DNA from: HGM04593 sp045646965
GTDB lineage: Bacteria; Bacteroidota; Bacteroidia; Bacteroidales; Bacteroidaceae
Direction: 5' to 3'
Assembly (NCBI GenBank): GCA_045646965.1
Contig: JAZRLR010000002.1
Coordinates: 1-64,000 of the forward strand
DNA length: 64,000 bases
The notes under the pieces are model-generated. The model was not told where the DNA came from, did not search any database, and worked only from the letters and a program-made list of their open reading frames with translations. Position 1 is the stretch's first letter. Every line of letters begins with the position of its first letter. Shown piece after piece: positions 43,376 to 52,347 of this stretch. The position numbers and the translations under genes are program-made.

Positions 43376-44761
43376 TTATGCACTTTGCAGTGAAAGGTCT
43401 ATCTCGTTGAGTTCGTTGCGGAACTGCTTGTCTGTCTCTGCAAGGTTTGCAATGGTCTTGCAGGCGTGGAGCACGGTCGCGTGGTCGCGTTTGCCTATGT
43501 ACTGACCAATCTTTGAGGTAGACATATCGAGGTATTTTTTTGACAAGTACATTGCCACCTGGCGCACAAGTACTACCTCGCGTTTGCGAGAGCGGGTGTT
43601 TATGCTCTCTGCCTCCACACCGTAATAGTCTGATACTTTTTTGATTATATCGTCTATTGTGATGGTGCGCTCCTCGTAGTCCGAGAAATTGCCGACAATT
43701 TTCTTTGCAAGGGCGATGTCTATGTCGGTGTTGTTGATTGTGGAGTGTGCCATAATCGAAACAACGATACCTTCGAGGTCGCGTATGCTTGCATTGACGT
43801 GCTCGGCGATGTAAGATATTACCTCCTCGGGGAAATTGAGACCGTCTTTGCGTATCTTGTTGCGAAGGATATTTTTGCGCAACTCAAAGTCGGGTTTCTC
43901 AATCTCTGCGGTCATTCCCCATTTGAAACGGGTGATGAGGCGCTCTTCCATTCCCTGAAGCTGCGCGGGTGAGCGGTCGGAGGTCATAATCAACTGTTTG
44001 CCGTTGAGGTGCAAGTGGTTGAATATGTGGAAGAATGTGTTCTGTGTTCTCTGCAAGCCTGCAAATTCCTGAATATCGTCGATTATGAGCACGTCGATAC
44101 TCTGGTAGAAACGCATAAAGTCGTTGAAGTTCTTTTGCAGGATAGAGTCGGTGTACTGTACCTGAAAGAGATGTGCCGATACGTAAAGAACGCGCAGTTC
44201 GGGGTGCAACTCTTTTATTTTGCTACCGATGGCGTTTACAAGGTGTGTCTTGCCCACACCCGATGAACCGTGGAGGAACAGGGGGTTGAAGGCTCTGCCC
44301 GGGGTGTTGGCAACGCTCACTCCCACCGAACGTGAAAGGCGGTTGCTTATACCCTCGACAAAGTTGTCAAATGTGTATCGGTTGATAAGCATCGAGTCGA
44401 GTTCCTGTGAAGGCTGGGGTGCCTTGTTTCCCGAATTGAGCGGGTGGGCTGTTGTTTTGTTGGCGGTGAAACTGTCTGCGCCAACCTCGACGCTCTGGTT
44501 ATTATCGATGTCGGTGAGTACGCTGTACATCAGCTTTGTGCCGTTGCCCATCACTTTGAAAAGTGTTGAACGCAACAGGCCGACATAGTTCTCCTCAAGG
44601 TGTTCGCACACGAAATTGCTCTTGACTTGAATGGTCAAGGTGGAGTCGGCATACTTGATTGGCTTTATATCGGCGAACCAAGTAGCAAATGTAGCCTCGG
44701 TGACATTATCGCGGATAATGTCAAGGCACTTGCTCCATTTTTCTATCAGGTGTGAATCCAT
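43376..44761 (-). CDS. dnaA: Chromosomal replication initiator DnaA
   Basis: A 461-residue initiator ATPase. Residues 1-85 are the interaction domain I (WSKCLDIIRDNVTEATFATWF), followed by a short linker; domain III has Walker A GSSGVGKTHLV near residue 168 and Walker B LIIDDIQEF near 232; domain IV ends with the DNA-binding signature YIGKRDHATVLHACKTI. It binds DnaA boxes to open the origin. I start at the ATG at 44761, matching the usual domain I start; an open frame extends 43 codons upstream without family residues. The spacer upstream contains at most one relaxed DnaA box, so oriC is probably elsewhere, as seen in other Bacteroidota. Confidence 0.95.
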   Translation of the reverse strand: MDSHLIEKWSKCLDIIRDNVTEATFATWFADIKPIKYADSTLTIQVKSNFVCEHLEENYVGLLRSTLFKVMGNGTKLMYSVLTDIDNNQSVEVGADSFTANKTTAHPLNSGNKAPQPSQELDSMLINRYTFDNFVEGISNRLSRSVGVSVANTPGRAFNPLFLHGSSGVGKTHLVNAIGSKIKELHPELRVLYVSAHLFQVQYTDSILQKNFNDFMRFYQSIDVLIIDDIQEFAGLQRTQNTFFHIFNHLHLNGKQLIMTSDRSPAQLQGMEERLITRFKWGMTAEIEKPDFELRKNILRNKIRKDGLNFPEEVISYIAEHVNASIRDLEGIVVSIMAHSTINNTDIDIALAKKIVGNFSDYEERTITIDDIIKKVSDYYGVEAESINTRSRKREVVLVRQVAMYLSKKYLDMSTSKIGQYIGKRDHATVLHACKTIANLAETDKQFRNELNEIDLSLQSA

Positions 44762-45446
44762 TGTAGGTTGTTTTTCTTTATCATTTTCTTTGAGACTCGA
44801 ACAACCATCGGTTCTTTGTTCAAACGATGGTTGCGCAAGTTGCATCGGGGGCTCCTTTCGGGGTGCCGGGTAATGCTCTCTCTGTTTCAATTCTTATGCA
44901 AATATCATAAAAGAAAAATGAAAAAACAAGTGAAAAAAAGTCGCGGAAATTAGGTACTTTATAAAGGGTTGTTTTTCAGGTTGTTATAGCTGCGCTTTTT
45001 TGCAAGGTTGCTTATTTGATAAAATTTTTAAAAAGGTGATATACAACGATTTAGGTGTGTAAAAAATAGTTACAAAAACCTTGCAGAGCACCCTGTAATC
45101 AACGTCTGGAGCAGGCTGGCAAGGGATTGCGTGTTTCCTTGCGCTATCTGCTTTTTCTTACTTTCTTAATTAGACCGAGTCTATATAAGGCCGAAAATTT
45201 TTTTATTTAATATTATTTGCATAGGTGCGAAATTGCCACTTTTTTTCTGAAATTTTTCTTTGATTTTTTTGTTTTTTCGCAAAGAATGAAGTAGGGAAGG
45301 TGGGGCCTGAAGAGAGCCTTACCTTTTGCGGGCTGTGAGAATTCCCGGGCGCAAACGCAATTTTCTTGTTAATTTTTTCTTTCAGACAAAACGACTCCCA
45401 CTCCGAAGTTTGTGATATTTATAAAAAAATCTCCCGAAGGAGATTT
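44762..45446. other. Long spacer between dnaX and dnaA
   Basis: This 685-bp, mostly AT-rich region holds no supported protein gene. It contains a likely dnaA promoter (44899-44929), a 9-bp inverted repeat with 14-nt loop in the dnaA leader (44802-44810/44825-44833), a 6-bp repeat pair (45119-45124/45137-45142), a TAGAC-GTCTA palindrome (45171-45183) and one relaxed DnaA box match (45056-45064, TTTTACACA on the minus strand). A GC-richer patch at 45300-45360 might belong to a small RNA, but I see no recognisable family. No cluster of DnaA boxes is present. Confidence 0.55.
44899..44929 (-). promoter_or_regulatory. Possible dnaA promoter
   Basis: TTG (44927-44929), 20 nt and GATATTTG (44899-44906) on the minus strand; the -7 box has one mismatch from TAnnTTTG. 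The leader would be about 130 nt and would contain the 9-bp inverted repeat at 44802-44833. Confidence 0.45.
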
Positions 45447-45448
45447 TT
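45425..45448 (-). terminator. Terminator overlapping the dnaX stop
   Basis: A 10-bp stem (45425-45434/45439-45448) closed by a stable tetraloop and followed on the minus strand by seven T. The dnaX stop codon (45447-45449) overlaps the first bases of the stem. Confidence 0.85.
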
Positions 45449-47255
45449 ATGAAAGTTCGAGGTTCAGTGCCTCGCGCAATTTTGCAATTATGTGGTTTTT
45501 CTCTTTGAGAATCTCGAACTGCTTGGTTCTGTCGTATACGTGTCGCTGCACAACCACTTTGTTTATCTTCACCTTCATTGTGGGTTTTATGCCGTTGAGA
45601 TAACTGCTTATACCCGATGTGATGCGCTCTGCCTCCTTCTCAAACATATCGGCAACCATCTGGTTATCTACCGAAATGGAGAAGGTAGTGCCCTCTGTTA
45701 TGGCAGGGGTGATAATCTTCATTCTGTCGGCGATGGCTCTCTCCCTCTCGGGCAGTTTAAGCGCAAACGATGTCCAAGCCTGCACAAGCATCTCGTTTGT
45801 GATGGCTGCGGGTGTCTCCTTTTTTGCCTCAACTATGGGCGTGGCTGTGGCTTCTGCGGGTTTTTGCTCGCTCGACAATATGGTTCTCGCCCCTTTGAAC
45901 ATTCCGCCTATCTTGCGTGCACTGCCTTCGCTCTGTCGCAGGGCCTCGGGGCGGCCTTGCATAACGGTGGGCTGCTGCGGTCTCTGCGGTGCAGGTTGTG
46001 CTGGGGCGGGCGTAGGCTGCTGTGGTGCAGCGGGTTGTGGAGTGGGCACGGCTGGTGCGGGAGCCGCCGTTGCGGCGTTCTCCTTGCTTTCAGGTTCTTC
46101 TACCTTGTTAAAAATGGGTTTTAATATTTTGGGGCGGCGCCCACCATCTTCGCTGTCGTCACCGTCTCCCATTTGTGTGAGCTCGATGAGCGTCAGCTCT
46201 ACAAGAAGGCGTTTGTTGCGGCTTGCCTTGTAGTTGAGTTCGCAGTTGTTACAGAGCTTTATGGCGCGGAAAATCTGCTTGGGTGTGCAGCGCGAAGCCT
46301 GTTCTATGTATCTGTTGCGCAGTTCGTCGCTACCCTCGAAGAGCGAGGCTGTGGCGGGGTCGCCGTTCACAAGCAGGTCGCGCATATGCGATGCTATGCC
46401 CTCGACAAATATGCTGCCGTCGAAGCCTTTGCCCAGGATTTCATTGAAGAGCAGCAGTGCCTGCGACACTTTGCCCTCTAAAATGTAGTCGGTGAGTTTG
46501 AAATAGTACTCGTAGTCGAGCACGTTAAGGCTCTCAATTACCTTTGAGTATGTGAGGTCGCCCTGTGTGAAGCTGCTCATCTGGTCGAAGAGCGACAGCG
46601 CGTCGCGCATACAACCATCTGATTTCTGTGCAATTATGCGCAGCGCCTCATATTCTGTATTTATCCCCTCTTTTGTAGCGATATTCTGCAGATGGGCAAC
46701 GATGTCGGCCACGTCGATGCGGCTGAAATCGTAAATCTGACATCTCGACAGGATGGTGGGGATGATTTTATGCTTCTCTGTGGTGGCGAGGATGAAAATG
46801 GCGTGTGCAGGCGGCTCCTCCAAAGTTTTAAGGAAGGCGTTGAACGCTGCCTGCGAGAGCATATGCACCTCGTCAATGATATATACTTTGTATCGGCCCA
46901 CCTGTGGCGGCACACGCACCTGCTCGTTGAGTGAGCGTATATCCTCTACCGAGTTGTTACTTGCGGCATCGAGCTCGTAGATGGAGTAGGAGCGCTGCTC
47001 ATTGAACGACTTGCACGACTCGCACTCGTTGCAGGGCTCGCCCTCGGGCGAGGGGTTGAGACAGTTTATTGTCTTTGCAAAAATTCGGGCACAAGTTGTC
47101 TTTCCCACTCCGCGAGGGCCGCAGAAAAGGTAGGCGTGCGCCAGCTTTCCGCTGTGTATGGCGTTCTTCAGCGTGGTGGTGAGTGCTTTTTGTGCAACTA
47201 CCGTCTCAAAGGTGTCGGGGCGGTATTTGCGGGCAGATACTATATAATTTTCCAT
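45447..47255 (-). CDS. dnaX: DNA polymerase III subunit gamma/tau
   Basis: A 602-residue clamp-loader ATPase. Walker A GPRGVGKTT is at residues 46-54, the zinc module uses Cys65, 75, 78 and 81, Walker B is YIIDEVHMLS near 120, and the sensor LEEPPAHAIFILATTE follows. The Pro/Ala/Gln-rich linker around residues 390-430 (PTPQPAAPQQPTPAPAQPAP) leads to a tau-like C-terminal domain that contacts polymerase and helicase. I did not see a clear slippery A-tract for making gamma, so only tau may be made. The gene stands alone upstream of dnaA with its own promoter and terminator. Confidence 0.94.
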   Translation of the reverse strand: MENYIVSARKYRPDTFETVVAQKALTTTLKNAIHSGKLAHAYLFCGPRGVGKTTCARIFAKTINCLNPSPEGEPCNECESCKSFNEQRSYSIYELDAASNNSVEDIRSLNEQVRVPPQVGRYKVYIIDEVHMLSQAAFNAFLKTLEEPPAHAIFILATTEKHKIIPTILSRCQIYDFSRIDVADIVAHLQNIATKEGINTEYEALRIIAQKSDGCMRDALSLFDQMSSFTQGDLTYSKVIESLNVLDYEYYFKLTDYILEGKVSQALLLFNEILGKGFDGSIFVEGIASHMRDLLVNGDPATASLFEGSDELRNRYIEQASRCTPKQIFRAIKLCNNCELNYKASRNKRLLVELTLIELTQMGDGDDSEDGGRRPKILKPIFNKVEEPESKENAATAAPAPAVPTPQPAAPQQPTPAPAQPAPQRPQQPTVMQGRPEALRQSEGSARKIGGMFKGARTILSSEQKPAEATATPIVEAKKETPAAITNEMLVQAWTSFALKLPERERAIADRMKIITPAITEGTTFSISVDNQMVADMFEKEAERITSGISSYLNGIKPTMKVKINKVVVQRHVYDRTKQFEILKEKNHIIAKLREALNLELS

Positions 47256-47307
47256 TCTTCTATTATAATAAGGGATGTGCGCGTGCGCGGCGCGCTCTTA
47301 CATATTG

Positions 47308-47338
47308 CAAAAATAAGGCAATCGCCGAGCTTTGCAAA
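47308..47338 (-). promoter_or_regulatory. Promoter of dnaX
   Basis: TTTG (47335-47338), 19 nt, TATTTTTG (47308-47315) on the minus strand, about 50 bp before the dnaX ATG. It is divergent from the divIC-like promoter 50 bp away. Confidence 0.7.
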
Positions 47339-47387
47339 ATAAAAATTGCATAAATGATACTGTTTTTTTCAAACAGCAGAGCAAGCG

Positions 47388-47417
47388 TTGCAATATGAAT
47401 AATTTTTTCTACCTTTG
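47388..47417 (+). promoter_or_regulatory. Promoter of the divIC-like gene
   Basis: TTG (47388-47390), 19 nt, TACCTTTG (47410-47417), 30 bp before the start codon, so the leader is about 22 nt. Confidence 0.68.
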
Positions 47418-47446
47418 CGATGTGTAATTATTAATGAAGCAAAGCA

Positions 47447-47743
47447 ATGAATGACAGTATAGGTTCAATGATTGGGTGGATACGCGGGCACAAATATATC
47501 TTTGTGACGGCCGTGTTTCTTCTCATTTTGTTTTTTTTCGATGAAAACAATATGATTAAACATTTCTATAACCAGCGCGAGATTGCAGAGCTGAAGGAGG
47601 AAATAGGTGAACTGCAACTGCAGATAGATGACTACAACTCTCGTTTCCGTGAATTGCACAAGGATATCAATGTAATGGAAAAGGTTGCCCGCGAGCGCTA
47701 TGGAATGCACAAGGAGGGCGAGGAAATTTTTATAGTAGAGTAA
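47447..47743 (+). CDS. Septum formation initiator (DivIC/FtsB-like)
   Basis: A 98-residue bitopic cell-division protein. After a short cytoplasmic start and the membrane helix KYIFVTAVFLLILFFF it has a coiled coil with heptads (REIAELKEEIGELQLQIDDYN) and ends in VARERYGMHKEGEEIFIV, the DivIC/FtsB terminal motif. With FtsL-type partners it helps recruit and activate septal peptidoglycan synthesis. It lies one base before a small membrane-protein gene, with which it forms an operon. Confidence 0.9.
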   Translation: MNDSIGSMIGWIRGHKYIFVTAVFLLILFFFDENNMIKHFYNQREIAELKEEIGELQLQIDDYNSRFRELHKDINVMEKVARERYGMHKEGEEIFIVE

Positions 47744-47744
47744 T

Positions 47745-48080
47745 ATGAAAATGGTCGATATATTGAATAAAGTGAGTTGGGTGCTGCTGCTCGCAGGTGC
47801 CGCAGGAAAGATGTTCTTTGGCGAGGTGGCTTCTTATGTCTACCTGGTTGCGGCGGTGCTTCTTGTGGTGACACAGTTCCTGAACAGAGTGCGCGGCGGC
47901 GGTTTTGTGTTGCGACGTCTTGTGGTGCAGCAAACCATAGGCGGGCTTGCTCTTGTGGGTGCCGGTGTGCTTATGTTTACCCACCCGCGCAACGAGTGGA
48001 TTGTGGCAATGCTTGTGGGCGCTCTCCTTGAATTGTATACGGCATACAGAATTCCGCAGGAGATAGAAAAAGGAAAGTAA
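47745..48080 (+). CDS. Small membrane protein of unknown function
   Basis: A 111-residue protein with three or four membrane helices (SWVLLLAGAAGKMFF, VYLVAAVLLVVTQFL, LALVGAGVLMFT, WIVAMLVGALLELYTAYRI) and an arginine-rich loop NRVRGGGFVLRRLVVQQ between helices two and three. I do not recognise a named family. Its start overlaps closely with the divIC-like gene (one-base gap), so it may act in division or envelope homeostasis; this is context only. A strong hairpin follows. Confidence 0.75.
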   Translation: MKMVDILNKVSWVLLLAGAAGKMFFGEVASYVYLVAAVLLVVTQFLNRVRGGGFVLRRLVVQQTIGGLALVGAGVLMFTHPRNEWIVAMLVGALLELYTAYRIPQEIEKGK

Positions 48081-48098
48081 TTCCTGAATATCATATAG

Positions 48099-48130
48099 GT
48101 ATAAAAGCAGGCCTCGGCCTGCTTTTATAC
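48099..48130. terminator. Terminator between convergent genes, probably bidirectional
   Basis: A perfect 15-bp stem (48099-48113/48116-48130) with A- and T-runs inside the arms gives U-rich 3' arms on both strands. It ends the membrane-protein operon and the OmpA-like gene opposite. Two further short hairpins (48145-48159 and 48165-48181) lie nearer the latter. Confidence 0.82.
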
Positions 48131-48182
48131 TTATATATCTGTGTCGCCCGGTGAGGGCGCGGTCTCTGTCGTGGCGACAGAA

Positions 48183-49352
48183 TTATTTGTTTACAAAGTG
48201 TACGGTCTGTCCGCTCTCGCCCATATCGCGGGTTTTTACAACGAGCTTGGCTGCGTCCACTGCGTAGCGGCTCACAAGAATCTCCTTTACGATGTTTGCA
48301 CGGCTCTCGGCAATCTCGGGTTTTGTGCTGTTTGTGTTACCCACAATCTCCATTACATACTCGGGATGCTCGTTTATGAATTTCGCTGCGTTTGAGATGT
48401 TTACCATCTGCAACTCTTTGTTGAAGGTGTCCTTGCCATCGTGGAATACTACATAGGGGATGAGGAGGTTGTCCTTCTCGGCGGGCAAAACAACCACTTT
48501 CTCCTCGGGCTCGCCCTGCTCCATCTGCTTTGTCTTTACCATTGCGAGGTAGTTGCTCAACGCGGCATACCGCGACGAAGAAATGGCGTATGAGGTCTTG
48601 AAACCACGCTGTGAGATGTTCCAACGGAAACCAACTTTGGCCGATGTGATGAAGTCGATGCTGTGGTCGCCCTCGATGTGGCCGTCAAACTCGGATGTGA
48701 CTAGTGTGGCTCCAAAGTCAAAGAAAAGGTCGAAATATTTAGAGATGTCGTATGTGACGTTTGCACCCACTCTTCCTGCGAGGAATGTGTTGCCGTCTAC
48801 GCCCTTTCGCTCGAGTTTCTGCAGGGCTGCGACACCCACGTAGCACTCAACCTCTATGTCGTTGTTGCACTCTCTGTTGCCTGTCAATGCGTTGTAGAGG
48901 TCGAGCATAAGGTCGGCGTTGTAAGAGTAGTATCTTATGTCCTGCTCATAGCCGTTGCTTGTGTCCACGCCCATAGACTCGAGGTATTCTTTGCGGGGGC
49001 AGGTCAGGCCGTTGGGGTAGTGTCCGCCTTTGTTGTCGTTCCAGCCTCTCAAGCTGTTACCCTCGATGCCCACTCTTGCTCCGAGCAGGGGTGTGATTTT
49101 CTTTCCAAATGAGAAATAGAATCCCGGTCTCAATCTGTCGCCGAACGAGAGTTTGTTGTCGTCCTCGCCCATAAGAACGGTTCCTGTGAGTGCTCCCTGA
49201 ATGTAGAGGTTGCTCAAAAGGGGAGATTTGTATGTTGTCTTATATTCTACGTTCAGGTTTTCTGTTTTTGTGGTGGTCTCCACGCGTGCCTCCTGTGCCG
49301 AAGTTCCAAGTGCGATGGCCGCCATAAAGGCCAATATGCTGATCTTTTTCAT
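48183..49352 (-). CDS. OmpA-like outer-membrane protein
   Basis: A 389-residue exported protein. The signal peptide MKKISILAFMAAIALGTSAQ is followed by a beta-barrel domain (alternating strands with YKSPLLSNLYIQGALTG, FYFSFGKKITPLLGARVGI, TYDISKYFDLFFDFGATL, VGFRWNISQRGF). After a hinge the C-terminal domain (residues about 290-389) has the OmpA fold, but the peptidoglycan-binding Asp/Arg pattern is only partly kept: AAKFINEHPEYVMEIVGNTN and AESRANIVKEILVSRYAV. It likely sits in the outer membrane and loosely contacts the cell wall. It may form an operon with the related gene 22 bases upstream. Confidence 0.82.
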   Translation of the reverse strand: MKKISILAFMAAIALGTSAQEARVETTTKTENLNVEYKTTYKSPLLSNLYIQGALTGTVLMGEDDNKLSFGDRLRPGFYFSFGKKITPLLGARVGIEGNSLRGWNDNKGGHYPNGLTCPRKEYLESMGVDTSNGYEQDIRYYSYNADLMLDLYNALTGNRECNNDIEVECYVGVAALQKLERKGVDGNTFLAGRVGANVTYDISKYFDLFFDFGATLVTSEFDGHIEGDHSIDFITSAKVGFRWNISQRGFKTSYAISSSRYAALSNYLAMVKTKQMEQGEPEEKVVVLPAEKDNLLIPYVVFHDGKDTFNKELQMVNISNAAKFINEHPEYVMEIVGNTNSTKPEIAESRANIVKEILVSRYAVDAAKLVVKTRDMGESGQTVHFVNK

Positions 49353-49374
49353 TTTATTGCCTGTTTGTTTTTTG

Positions 49375-50619
49375 TTACTTTTCTATAATGGTCATCACAA
49401 CGACGCGGTTCCATCGGAAGTCTTCGTCATACACACGCTCGGTATCACCCTTTGCATCGGTGTCAATTCTCTCCTCTGCAATGCCGCACTCGTTCATAAG
49501 GTATTTCTTTACCGACTCAATTCTCTTCTTACTCAAGCGCATATTGTACTCGGGGTAGGCGGTCTCTTTATCGGCGTAACCGGCAAGCATAATTCTTGTT
49601 TCGGGGTTTGCCTTCATATACTCGGCAATCTTGTTTATGTGAGGTTTCTGTCCCTTTTCTATATAAGACTTGTCGATGAAGAATCGTACAACGAAGGGTT
49701 CTATAATCTCTTTGGCAGGTGCCTGCACCTCTTTTATGCGTTTGGGCTGGGGGATGTAGGTATCCTCGTAGATTACGGGCAGCTGCAGTGCGGTTGTGGC
49801 GGGGTTGTCGTTGAAATAGTAGCTCACACCCATAGCTGCGGCAAGATATCCCTCGGACACCTCGTAGCCTTTTGTACCCTCGCCGCCCACGATACCGTCG
49901 AACGCCTCGCTGACGAAGTTACCCTGAATATCGGCCATAATAGAGAAGTGCTCGCTTATTCGGTAGTCTATCTGGCTGCCCACCTTGAACCCGAATCCAA
50001 AGTCGCTGCCAAAGCCTTGTGAGTTAAAAGAATATGTGGCAAGGGGGCCGCCGTATAGCTTCACGCTCCACAGATTGTCCTTGTCGAACCATCTGATTAC
50101 GTCGGTCATTGCCGACACGTTAAGGTCGATGTATGTGAATTTTCTGCGGTAATATGCAAGCCCATTGTGGTTTATTATGTGCTGCTTGTGGTAGTCGGGG
50201 TAGTCGAACGAGTTCAGCGGCTTGCTGAAGATACCTCCCGCAAGGTAGTATGCGCTGATTTTTCCGATGCCGAACTGTCCTTTTACTCCTAAGAATCTGT
50301 TTACCCAGTAGTCGGCCGAGAGCTGCAGTCTCGCTCTGCGGCGCTCCCATAAACTGTTTACATTGTCGTTACCTTCGGCCTGAATGGCGTTTATTCCCAC
50401 GCCGAGTGACATTGAGATTCTGTTCGACTCAATGAGCTCGTCGTCGGCCACAATTTCGGCCTCTTTGTTTCCGAGAGCCTCGAGGAGGGCGCCAAGACGC
50501 GACTCTCTAATTGTGTCCTGCTGCAGAATCTGTGCCTGCAACTGCTGTGAATCAAGGATTTGAGCGCAGCAAAAAAGAGCTGCAAAAGCAATCAATGCCT
50601 TGAGAAAATTATATTTCAT
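49375..50619 (-). CDS. OmpA-family outer-membrane protein
   Basis: A 414-residue outer-membrane protein. A signal peptide (KALIAFAALFCCAQILDSQQLQAQ) precedes a barrel of about residues 60-270. The OmpA C-terminal domain from about 300 reads FVVRFFIDKSYIEKGQKPHI, IMLAGYADKETAYPEYNMRLS and the Arg-containing KKRIESVKKYLMNE, with an NR in the last strand, consistent with binding diaminopimelate of peptidoglycan. It is the first of a pair of related barrels. A probable -7 box TAATTTTG (50664-50671, minus) lies 45 bp upstream without a clear -33 box. Confidence 0.86.
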   Translation of the reverse strand: MKYNFLKALIAFAALFCCAQILDSQQLQAQILQQDTIRESRLGALLEALGNKEAEIVADDELIESNRISMSLGVGINAIQAEGNDNVNSLWERRRARLQLSADYWVNRFLGVKGQFGIGKISAYYLAGGIFSKPLNSFDYPDYHKQHIINHNGLAYYRRKFTYIDLNVSAMTDVIRWFDKDNLWSVKLYGGPLATYSFNSQGFGSDFGFGFKVGSQIDYRISEHFSIMADIQGNFVSEAFDGIVGGEGTKGYEVSEGYLAAAMGVSYYFNDNPATTALQLPVIYEDTYIPQPKRIKEVQAPAKEIIEPFVVRFFIDKSYIEKGQKPHINKIAEYMKANPETRIMLAGYADKETAYPEYNMRLSKKRIESVKKYLMNECGIAEERIDTDAKGDTERVYDEDFRWNRVVVMTIIEK

Positions 50620-50758
50620 AAGGTTTTTTGTTTTGTCTGTTTAAATAATGCGCATATTTCGGGCAAAATTATGTAAAAAAATAGACATACTGAAATATTT
50701 GTTAATCAAATTTACAAAACAACAGCCTGGTTGCTTGCGTGTGAGCCTTTTGCGCGGC

Positions 50759-51703
50759 TTATCGCAACTTGATAATATCGCCTACTTTTATTCCGTTTTG
50801 AGCTTTTTCCTCGTTGAATTTGTAGAGTTTCTCGAGTTTCACGCCATATCTCTGCGAGATGGAGTGCAGGCTCTCTCCCTCGCTCACCGTGTGGGTACGA
50901 TATTTTTTATCGGCTTTGTTTTTCTTCTTTTCGAGGTAAATTATATCTCCTGCCTTTATGTTGTACTCCTTGTATAAGTCGTTGTATTTTATGAGTTTGC
51001 TTTTTGAAATATCCAGCTCCTGCCCCAGCGATTTAAATGTGTCGCCCGTGTTTCCTATGATATAGAGCAGGTCGTTGGAGCGGTATATGGTACGGGTGCT
51101 GCGATAGCTCTCAAGAGCTACGGCGCCCTCGCTCTTTTTTATGTCGCGTGTCTTGTATGAGTCGTATTTCTGCAACTCGTAGCGCTCAATGAGGCTGATG
51201 AGCTTCGAGGGATAGGCTTTGTCTTCGGCATATCCTGCCTGCTTGAGCCCCTTTGCCCACCCTTTGTAATCGTTTTTCTTCAGTTTGAAGAGCGAGGCGT
51301 ATCGCTGTCGCCCCACAAGAAACATCGAGTGGTCCTCGTAGGAGTCTCTCACGCTGTCGTATTTCCTGAAATAGCAGAGCCGCCCGTTGTCCATAGAAGA
51401 TGTGCGCTTGCCGTTCCAGCTTTTGTCGGCTTTTATGCCGAAGTGGTTGTTCGACGTGCGTGCCAGCTTGCTCTTGCCTGCTCCCGACTCCAGAAGTCCC
51501 TGTGCCAGAGTGATGCTTGCGGGGATATTGTGTCTCTCCATCTGCTCCACGGCTATGGGGTAGTATGTGAGTACATATCTCTCGTAGTCGTCTTTTGCCT
51601 GCGATATGCTTTTTGTGCTCTGTACCTTGGCACTTTGCTTGCTGCTTGCGCATCCGGTGAGGGCGAGCAGCGCCAGAATAATAAAAAAGTGGGCGTTTCT
51701 CAT
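50759..51703 (-). CDS. LysM glucosaminidase lipoprotein
   Basis: A 314-residue lipoprotein peptidoglycan hydrolase. The lipobox LTGC places the modified Cys at residue 18. The glucosaminidase domain, about residues 35-190, has SITLAQGLLESGAGKS with the catalytic Glu, NNHFGIKAD and a later SLIERYELQKYD. Two LysM domains follow (DLLYIIGNTGDTFKSLGQEL... and THTVSEGESLHSISQRYGV), which bind the glycan strands. It should cleave beta-1,4 N-acetylglucosamine linkages in cell-wall turnover or division. It is transcribed toward the two OmpA genes but a 139-bp gap with a separate -7 box suggests independent transcription. Confidence 0.9.
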   Translation of the reverse strand: MRNAHFFIILALLALTGCASSKQSAKVQSTKSISQAKDDYERYVLTYYPIAVEQMERHNIPASITLAQGLLESGAGKSKLARTSNNHFGIKADKSWNGKRTSSMDNGRLCYFRKYDSVRDSYEDHSMFLVGRQRYASLFKLKKNDYKGWAKGLKQAGYAEDKAYPSKLISLIERYELQKYDSYKTRDIKKSEGAVALESYRSTRTIYRSNDLLYIIGNTGDTFKSLGQELDISKSKLIKYNDLYKEYNIKAGDIIYLEKKKNKADKKYRTHTVSEGESLHSISQRYGVKLEKLYKFNEEKAQNGIKVGDIIKLR

Positions 51704-51738
51704 TTTGTAATCTATTTCGCCACAAATTAAACCAATAA

Positions 51739-51770
51739 ATTGCTTTTACGCAACAATTTGTTTATCTTCG
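51739..51770 (+). promoter_or_regulatory. Promoter of cdd operon
   Basis: TTG in ATTG (51739-51742), 20 nt, TATCTTCG (51763-51770); one mismatch from TAnnTTTG. It precedes the cdd ATG by about 90 bp. Confidence 0.55.
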
Positions 51771-51861
51771 CATAGCGAAAGAGGCAAATTTTCAATTATT
51801 GCCGCACACCTGTCAGTTTTTTGCGGGCGGGGCAGTTGTTTAACCCTTAAAAGAGTACATT

Positions 51862-52347
51862 ATGAAGGAGATGCTTTTGCAGACGAAAGTAAAGGTCTGC
51901 ACCTATGACGAGATGTCTGCCGAGGAGAGAGAGGTTGTGGACGCAGCGCGTGCCGCCACGCACAACAGTTATGCCGTGTATTCGAAGTTTAATGTGGGGG
52001 CGGCTGTGCGTCTTGCAGGCGGAGTGATTGTAAAGGGTAGCAATCAGGAGAATGCGGCCTACCCGTCGGGTATCTGTGCCGAGCGCACCACGCTCTTCTG
52101 GGCCAATTCGCAATATCCCGACATCCCCGTGCTCACACTTGCCATTGCAGCCCGCACCGACGCCGGTGAACTGCCCGTTCCCATCCCTCCCTGCGGCGCG
52201 TGCCGTCAGGTGATTCTCGAGACCGAGAAACGTTACGGTCAGGTGATAAAGATTATATTGTATGGTGCAAAAGAGAGTTACATAATAGAAGACGGCATAA
52301 AGGCCCTGCTTCCCCTCTCTTTTGATTCAGCTTTTCTCGACGAATGA
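51862..52347 (+). CDS. cdd: Cytidine deaminase
   Basis: A 161-residue zinc enzyme converting cytidine and deoxycytidine to uridine forms in pyrimidine salvage. The zinc and proton-shuttle motif is CAE at residues 72-74, and PPCGACRQ at 109-116 gives the other two Cys ligands. AAYPSGICAERTTLF is typical of the homotetrameric form with three Cys. The gene overlaps the next one by four bases. The start follows AAAAGAGTACATT, without a strong Shine-Dalgarno, as common in Bacteroidota. Confidence 0.95.
   Translation: MKEMLLQTKVKVCTYDEMSAEEREVVDAARAATHNSYAVYSKFNVGAAVRLAGGVIVKGSNQENAAYPSGICAERTTLFWANSQYPDIPVLTLAIAARTDAGELPVPIPPCGACRQVILETEKRYGQVIKIILYGAKESYIIEDGIKALLPLSFDSAFLDE

Noticed and set aside
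44762..45446. oriC beside dnaA
   Set aside because: Only one relaxed DnaA-box match in 685 bp and no repeated 9-mers or AT-rich 13-mers were seen.
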